DNA of 64,000 nt, taken from assembly GCA_038503075.1 (NCBI GenBank), contig JBCAML010000014.1, positions 248,001-312,000 on the forward strand, written 5' to 3'. The notes below the pieces were generated by a model, which searched no databases, was not told the origin of the DNA, and saw only the letters and a list, made by a program, of their open reading frames with translations. Numbering within the stretch: position 1 is the stretch's first letter; each line of letters opens with the position of its first letter. Shown here piece by piece: positions 59,439-64,000 of the stretch. This stretch comes from Gyromitra esculenta (lineage: Eukaryota > Ascomycota > Pezizomycetes > Pezizales > Discinaceae). Made by a program: the position numbers and the translations under genes.

Positions 59439-59660
59439 TGTTGTAATATTGGGGCGCGTAGGGAGGAATAAAGGACTCGATTGCTTGTATTGCTTAGGCT
59501 TGCTTGCTTGCTTGCTCGCTAGAAGTGGGTATACGGCCCCTATCTAAATAACTCTCTTGGGTGACCGAGTACCCGTGTGCTCTGGTACCTGTCTCTCAAT
59601 CATTTCAGATTCTGAAGCCACACCCGTGGAGTCACCCCGTATTAGGAAGCTTCTCCAACA
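59439..59660 (-). mobile_element. Solo LTR of the same family as 10249-10459 (copy 2, inverted)
   Basis: This is a 222-bp unit with TGTTG..CAACA termini, flanked by a perfect 5-bp duplication CCCCT (59434-59438 and 59661-59665). Its reverse complement matches the 10249-10459 unit along its whole length, by eye roughly 90% identical. The differences are mostly transitions, plus a longer CAAGCAAGCAAG run. No internal retrotransposon sequence is attached, so this is an independent solo insertion. Confidence 0.9.
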
Positions 59661-60499
59661 CCCCTCTTCCAGAAATGAGCTTTCTAATCGGGTATTAGGA
59701 AAGTATTAATGGGGACGAAGCTGGAGGTTGATGAGGTTGAACAATTCCCCTGTGTCCATATGCGTGCTGTCTGTAGATTTAAACCCGTACTGAGGATGAC
59801 CACTCGATCAATCCTCTCTACTCACCTCACTCTCCGCTTATCGAGGAATAATCAAAATCATCACTTGAAAGGGGTGTAACCATGGAAAATAGACTTAGCT
59901 GATAGATCAAGAACTGAATATGGAAATCAAGTTGAATCTTATTACATGCAATTGCCATGGACAATGTGGTCCACAAGGTGTGGCCGCTCGAGGCAGCGCG
60001 AGGCAGAGGGTTTACTAGGATAAGCTTTCTCGAGGCATTTTTCGCTGCTCGCCTCGAGGCGTCTCATGGGCCGTACCAACCGCGAGGATGAAGCTTCCTA
60101 AAGCTCAATCTACATATAGTTCTTCTAGTGAGGTGTACAAGCAACAGATTTGCAGAGTTCCTACATGTAGTATCGTGTGAAGCCCTAACCCTTAGAGGTC
60201 GCTATGCGCCAGAAATTTTGGTGTAGTAAAATAGTCGAGCTCGGGTCCGGTCAGAGATACATGTGACTAAGGCTTCGGTGGTCTATGTTTTGGTGCAATT
60301 TCATACCCGGAGGTATAACCGGAGGTATAAGTATACACGTATGTATGAAACCTCTAACAAACTTACTAGATTCCCCCTCTAGCAGACACTTTGAAGTTAC
60401 GCCCAAAGATAGATAATATTGTATGTGGCTTGCATAGAGACTATATGCAAGTACTAAAAGAAAGTTTAGGGTGGTGCAGGATGGCCATGGGCGGTGAAG
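59661..60499. other. Intergenic region
   Basis: No gene is supported. A CGAGGC-rich patch lies at about 59985-60065, and a directly repeated CCGGAGGTATAA unit at about 60306-60329. Confidence 0.3.
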
Positions 60500-60846
60500 C
60501 TATGGAGAAGTTTCTTTCAGAAAAGAAGGGAGTGAAAGGGGGGGAGCGATGCAGGAGAGGAAGCTGTTAGAGTGGGGACGGGTGATCTCGAGATTTAGGT
60601 AATCCAGCAACAATGGGACCGCCTTTCCGAAGGTACGGCATTGTTGAGGATGAACCAGTCTCAAGGGGTGTAGTAGGTGCAACGGAAAGGGAGAAGGTGG
60701 CTATGAGGGAGAAGGGTGGTGGTTATATCTCGTGGGGTGTGGTTTGGTTTTGGTTTTGGTTTGTGTCTAATGTGTTGCGAAGAGTACTATAACCCGCACC
60801 GCAGGTTGAATATGCATATTGAATAAATAAACAAATAATAATAAGC
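60500..60846 (+). mobile_element. Possible 3' end of another LINE copy
   Basis: The last ~100 bases share a pattern with the 3' end of the LINE relic at 8222-8960 (read on its minus strand). Shared pieces are GGTTTGTGT, then GGTTGAAT/GGCTGAAT, then the tail AATAAATAAACAAATA at about 60822-60837. No protein remnant could be read with confidence, so the 5' limit is a guess. Confidence 0.35.
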
Positions 60847-61613
60847 CTAGGGTGGTAGTATGAAAGATTTTCTGGTCTAACTATATCTGTGCATTACACC
60901 TATCCTATTGGTGCGTAGAAATTTTTGAAACGTGTGACTTGGAAGGAGCCTAGTTTTCTCCTTCATTTATTTTATTCAATGAAGAAGCATCTATGAATCT
61001 TCATAACTGTTGTGCCGAACATCCCGGTCATGGAGTACCCCTGCAGCTCTTGTGCTTCTAGCAGCCCTACTAAAACGCCACAACATGGCCCGAAAACTAC
61101 ATTTAGTGTTATTTGGGTTATCATATCATATCTAGATAATCAATTGACTTTATAGTGGCCTAATTCGGATTTGATAATATTCCTTGTTCAATTAATTATT
61201 AGACAAATATGGTGAAGAAAAATAGGACTGCGCATGCGTTGTACCTGAGTTTTCGAAAACAGGGAAGAAACCATCAGTCCTAGAATATTCAACTACTGAG
61301 ATGTTTTTTTTTTTCAATATCCTTCGCTTTCCCGTTTCCTTAACCCAATTCCCCAACCCAATTCCCCAAAAGAAAATGATTAAAAGAGTGTATGTCATGA
61401 TAGAGAGAGTTACAAATAGTAATAGCAACAATAATAGAAAAATCGTAATCGAGTAGTTTGTATAATAGGGGAGAAAAAAAGGAAAGAAATCATAGGAGGT
61501 ATAGAAGAAAGAATTAAAGCAGAATTCCAGTTACTATTTTTCTGGTGCCTAAAGCTATTGGATTACATAGGAAGCGTAGGAGCAAGAATTGGCCAAATTG
61601 GCCAAAATACATT
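60847..61613. other. Intergenic region, 3' flank of the arrestin-like gene
   Basis: No gene is supported. There is an A-rich plus strand close to 61,450-61,520 and a short direct repeat CCCAATTCCCCAA at about 61,345-61,369. Confidence 0.35.
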
Positions 61614-63907
61614 TCACTCCATCCATTCAGGTGTTTTGACGAAAAAGGGTTGGACATCAGTCTCTTTTAGTGTCAAGAATCTCTCGCCCTCTTTCCAGAT
61701 AGGAACCTTAGCAATAGTAGGGCCTGAGGGTCCTCCGACTCCAGAAACTGACCCGATACTGCTTCTCTTGCTACTCCTACTACTGTCCACAATGCCTCCA
61801 TGCCGTGCCTCCTCCAGCCCAGTCAATTTGAATTCGGGAATCTTCTTCCTGTTTCGTGCCGAGGGATTGACGTTCCCCAAAACAATTGGAACAGAAATTT
61901 CGAGATCTCTCGTTGTGGACGTGGACTTCTTAAACCAACTACCGCTTCCGCTTATTGGAACGATGATTTGGAGAAGATGGGTAACTACAAAACTGAGATC
62001 CTTATTGGCAGACCCAATAGAAATTGAAGCAGCGGTAGTAGTAGGAATACTAGCTGTAGGAGAAGCCGGCGATTTCCCCTTCCCCTTCCCGCTATATGCC
62101 GGGTCGGAAATTCCATCGGCATCTCTCGTAGCAGGAGCTGTTGGGTCTATGGTAACGTCGGAAGAGCCTAACGGGAGAATTGAGCTGGGTAAGAGGAACT
62201 CGTTAATGAACGCTTGGAATGCCGGGAGCCGGATTTGTATAGGTAGTTCGATTTCTTTCCCTCCTTTCAAACCCACATCTTCGTCATCGTCGCGCCTAGC
62301 ATCCGGGCTTTCTATTTTCGTTTCCCTGACGGCCTGAGCATCCTCCGGATGAAGAATAAACTTTCTCCCAGTCAGAACTTTGGATTGTTTCTTCCCTATC
62401 ACCTTCATGTCTCGAGGATGTTCCTCGCCATCGCTATTACTTTCACCATCATCGCTTCCAGAGTCAGTCCGAGCTAGAAATCTTCTTTCGATAACCCTAA
62501 CATTAACTCCCTTCGGCATCGATCCGAAATCTTTAACGGCTAACCTCAGCTTCAATGAGATCTCGTCGTCTGGCAAAAACTTGGTTTTTGGCATATCCAC
62601 AGTAAGCCTTGCGACTGTGTTATTTTCGTCATCCTTGATCCTAGTTGATTCGGTAATTGGTGGATTAAGAGGGCGAGGTTTATCTATGATTGGCGTGCTA
62701 TTACTGGAAGCAGACAACGGGAGGTCTGCTGTCGTCAGAGTTAGTTTTGGTTTCGCAACCGCAGAGGTATCGGTACCATTGGGCGGAGGGTCAGCACTTT
62801 TGACAACTTTATCCTTGGTCGACCCGACACTTTTCTCTCTCTCACTCCTTCCCCTCGATGTACCAGCCCGTGGTGAATCTAGAGATGGGTCGACGTAAGG
62901 AATAAAAATGATTTCAAAAGGTTTGCTTTTATATTCTAGTCTTTCTAACTTCGCAGACGCAAAATCATCCACAGCCGTATCGCTTATCTTGGTGAGTTTT
63001 GCGGTAAACGAATATCCGAGCTGGGGATTTTTCGACGTCGGAGGGAGATTCACGTAAGGGAAATTGAATGCGAAAAGAAACGTACGGAGACCCTCGTTCA
63101 TGTCTGCAATACTCAATCAATTAGCATTCTTTTATATTATTTTGCTAGGAAGTATAACGCTGGGAGCCTAATGAGAAAACGTATAGCATACCTCCAACGT
63201 AAACAGTATGAGAAATGCTCAGAAAGTTTACCAAGTATTTATCAACTTCGGCAGCCCCAATGAAGGTAACCGAGAGAGTCATCCCTTTCAACGGCTTTTG
63301 GAGCCGAAGAGAGATGTTTCCTATTAGATGTCGTTAGTCTCGTTTGATTCAAATGCAGCCCTAGTAATCGGGAGGAGATAAATCGACGATGGGGGACTAA
63401 TATAGCTATCTTCAATTGAAAATCACTAGGAAAAACTTAAGGCTCACCATTGAAGACAGCTACTGGCCCAAAAACCAGTTTGCCGCTTTGGCCACCAAGC
63501 TCTTCGATCTTAAAGTCCTCGACCACTGGCTCTATTCCAATAGCTCTGAATCTATTGGCTGCCACTATCTTAGCAGCCACCGCGTGCCATGCACTACGCG
63601 GGGTTCTACCGGAACCCATTTCAGGTGTTGGGGATGTGAGCCCAGAAAGTCTCCGCACTGCACTATCACCGTCCCTAGCAGAATGGCTGACAGATGTAGC
63701 AGGAGTAGCAACTCTTGGATGTACAGGATAGGCTTGCTCCGGAGTTTGCAGAGGAAGGGATCGTGAAGAGCCCTTAGTATTGCTATTAGGCAGTGCTGGG
63801 AGATCTTTCTGCTTCGGAGTGAGAGCTCGTGGTGATTGAACTGGTATTGGTGGGATGACGAGAGAATCAGATGACCCAGTAGCGGTGCAACAAAACTTAA
63901 AACCCAT
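61614..63907 (-). CDS. Arrestin-like (alpha-arrestin) protein
   Basis: Fungal alpha-arrestins recruit Rsp5/Nedd4-type ubiquitin ligases to plasma-membrane transporters. Model: complement(join(61614..63103,63192..63320,63448..63907)), 692 residues. Introns are 127 nt (GTGAGC..TAATAG) and 88 nt (GTATGC..TTGCAG). Arrestin-type strands run from about residue 125 (VEDFKIEELGGQSGKLVFGP, then LRLQKPLKGMTLSVTFIGAA, HTVYVGDMNEGLRTFLFAFN, FPYVNLPPT). A second beta-rich part (KEIELPIQIRLPAF, SFVVTHLLQIIVPISG, DLEISVPIVLGN) follows a long charged, Ser-rich insert. No clear PPxY motif was found. The N-terminus MGFKFCC has a Gly and two Cys, which could be lipid-modified. The family assignment rests on overall pattern, less firmly than other calls here. 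The promoter lies at and beyond the right edge. Confidence 0.65.
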
Positions 63908-64000
63908 GATGGAGCCGTCAGTAAGGAATATGATGAAGTAAGGGAACGCGCGGTAAGGACGAGGTTATATTTTTTGTTGCGACGAGGAGAATGATAAGGA

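Noticed and set aside
1..64000. CRISPR array, bacterial-type defence island or biosynthetic gene cluster
   Set aside because: No regularly spaced repeats, no PKS/NRPS/terpene synthase motifs and no prokaryotic gene organisation were seen. The window is ordinary fungal chromosome.

Overview
This window is nuclear DNA of a filamentous ascomycete (Pezizomycotina). The evidence is intron-rich protein genes with short introns (mostly 44-110 nt, GT..AG, with CTAAC/CTGAC-like branch points), a full-length dynactin p150 and FRA10AC1 homologue (genes typical of filamentous fungi), an Rxt3 co-repressor subunit, and only scattered, decayed transposon pieces. I cannot fix the class from sequence alone. 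The standard genetic code fits every gene. The exon joins given here were worked out by hand from splice signals, reading frame and family knowledge. None has been checked against RNA.

Layout, left to right. 1-815 (-): 5' part of 6-phosphofructo-2-kinase, running off the left edge. 0.8-4.5 kb: long non-coding stretch. 4547-5593 (-): secreted protein with a C-terminal hydrophobic tail and an unresolved break. 6260-7126 (+): histidine phosphatase. 8222-8960 (-): relic of the 3' end of a LINE retrotransposon. 10249-10459: solo LTR. 11591-12201 (-): small Cys/His-rich orphan. 13330-15592 (-): AMPK-beta-type glycogen-binding module fused to an APH-family kinase. 16959-17936 (+): coiled-coil protein. 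19083-20805 (-): Btn1/CLN3. 22352-26177 (+): Rxt3. 27946-29152 (-): C2H2-like orphan. 31361-32784 (+): OTT_1508-like deaminase. 36072-36560 (-): Ctf8. 36825-44309 (-): Mus7/Mms22 in nine exons. 44838-45212 (+): small membrane protein. 45532-46436 (-): FRA10AC1. 49802-51808 (+): Aip1. 52831-53247 (+): possible small membrane protein. 54038-58255 (-): dynactin p150-Glued. 58.9-60.9 kb: a fold-back inverted repeat, a second solo LTR of the same family and a possible LINE tail. 61614-63907 (-): arrestin-like protein.

Most of the genes are single-copy housekeeping genes with no operon-like logic. One pair is functionally linked: Ctf8 (alternative clamp loader) and Mus7/Mms22 (fork-repair ubiquitin ligase adaptor) sit in tandem. 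Both promoters carry clustered ACGCGT (MCB) boxes, which suggests shared S-phase control. Dynactin and Aip1 both belong to the cytoskeleton.

The most unusual protein is the CBM48-APH fusion at 13330-15592. I found no CRISPR array, rRNA or tRNA gene, and no biosynthetic cluster.
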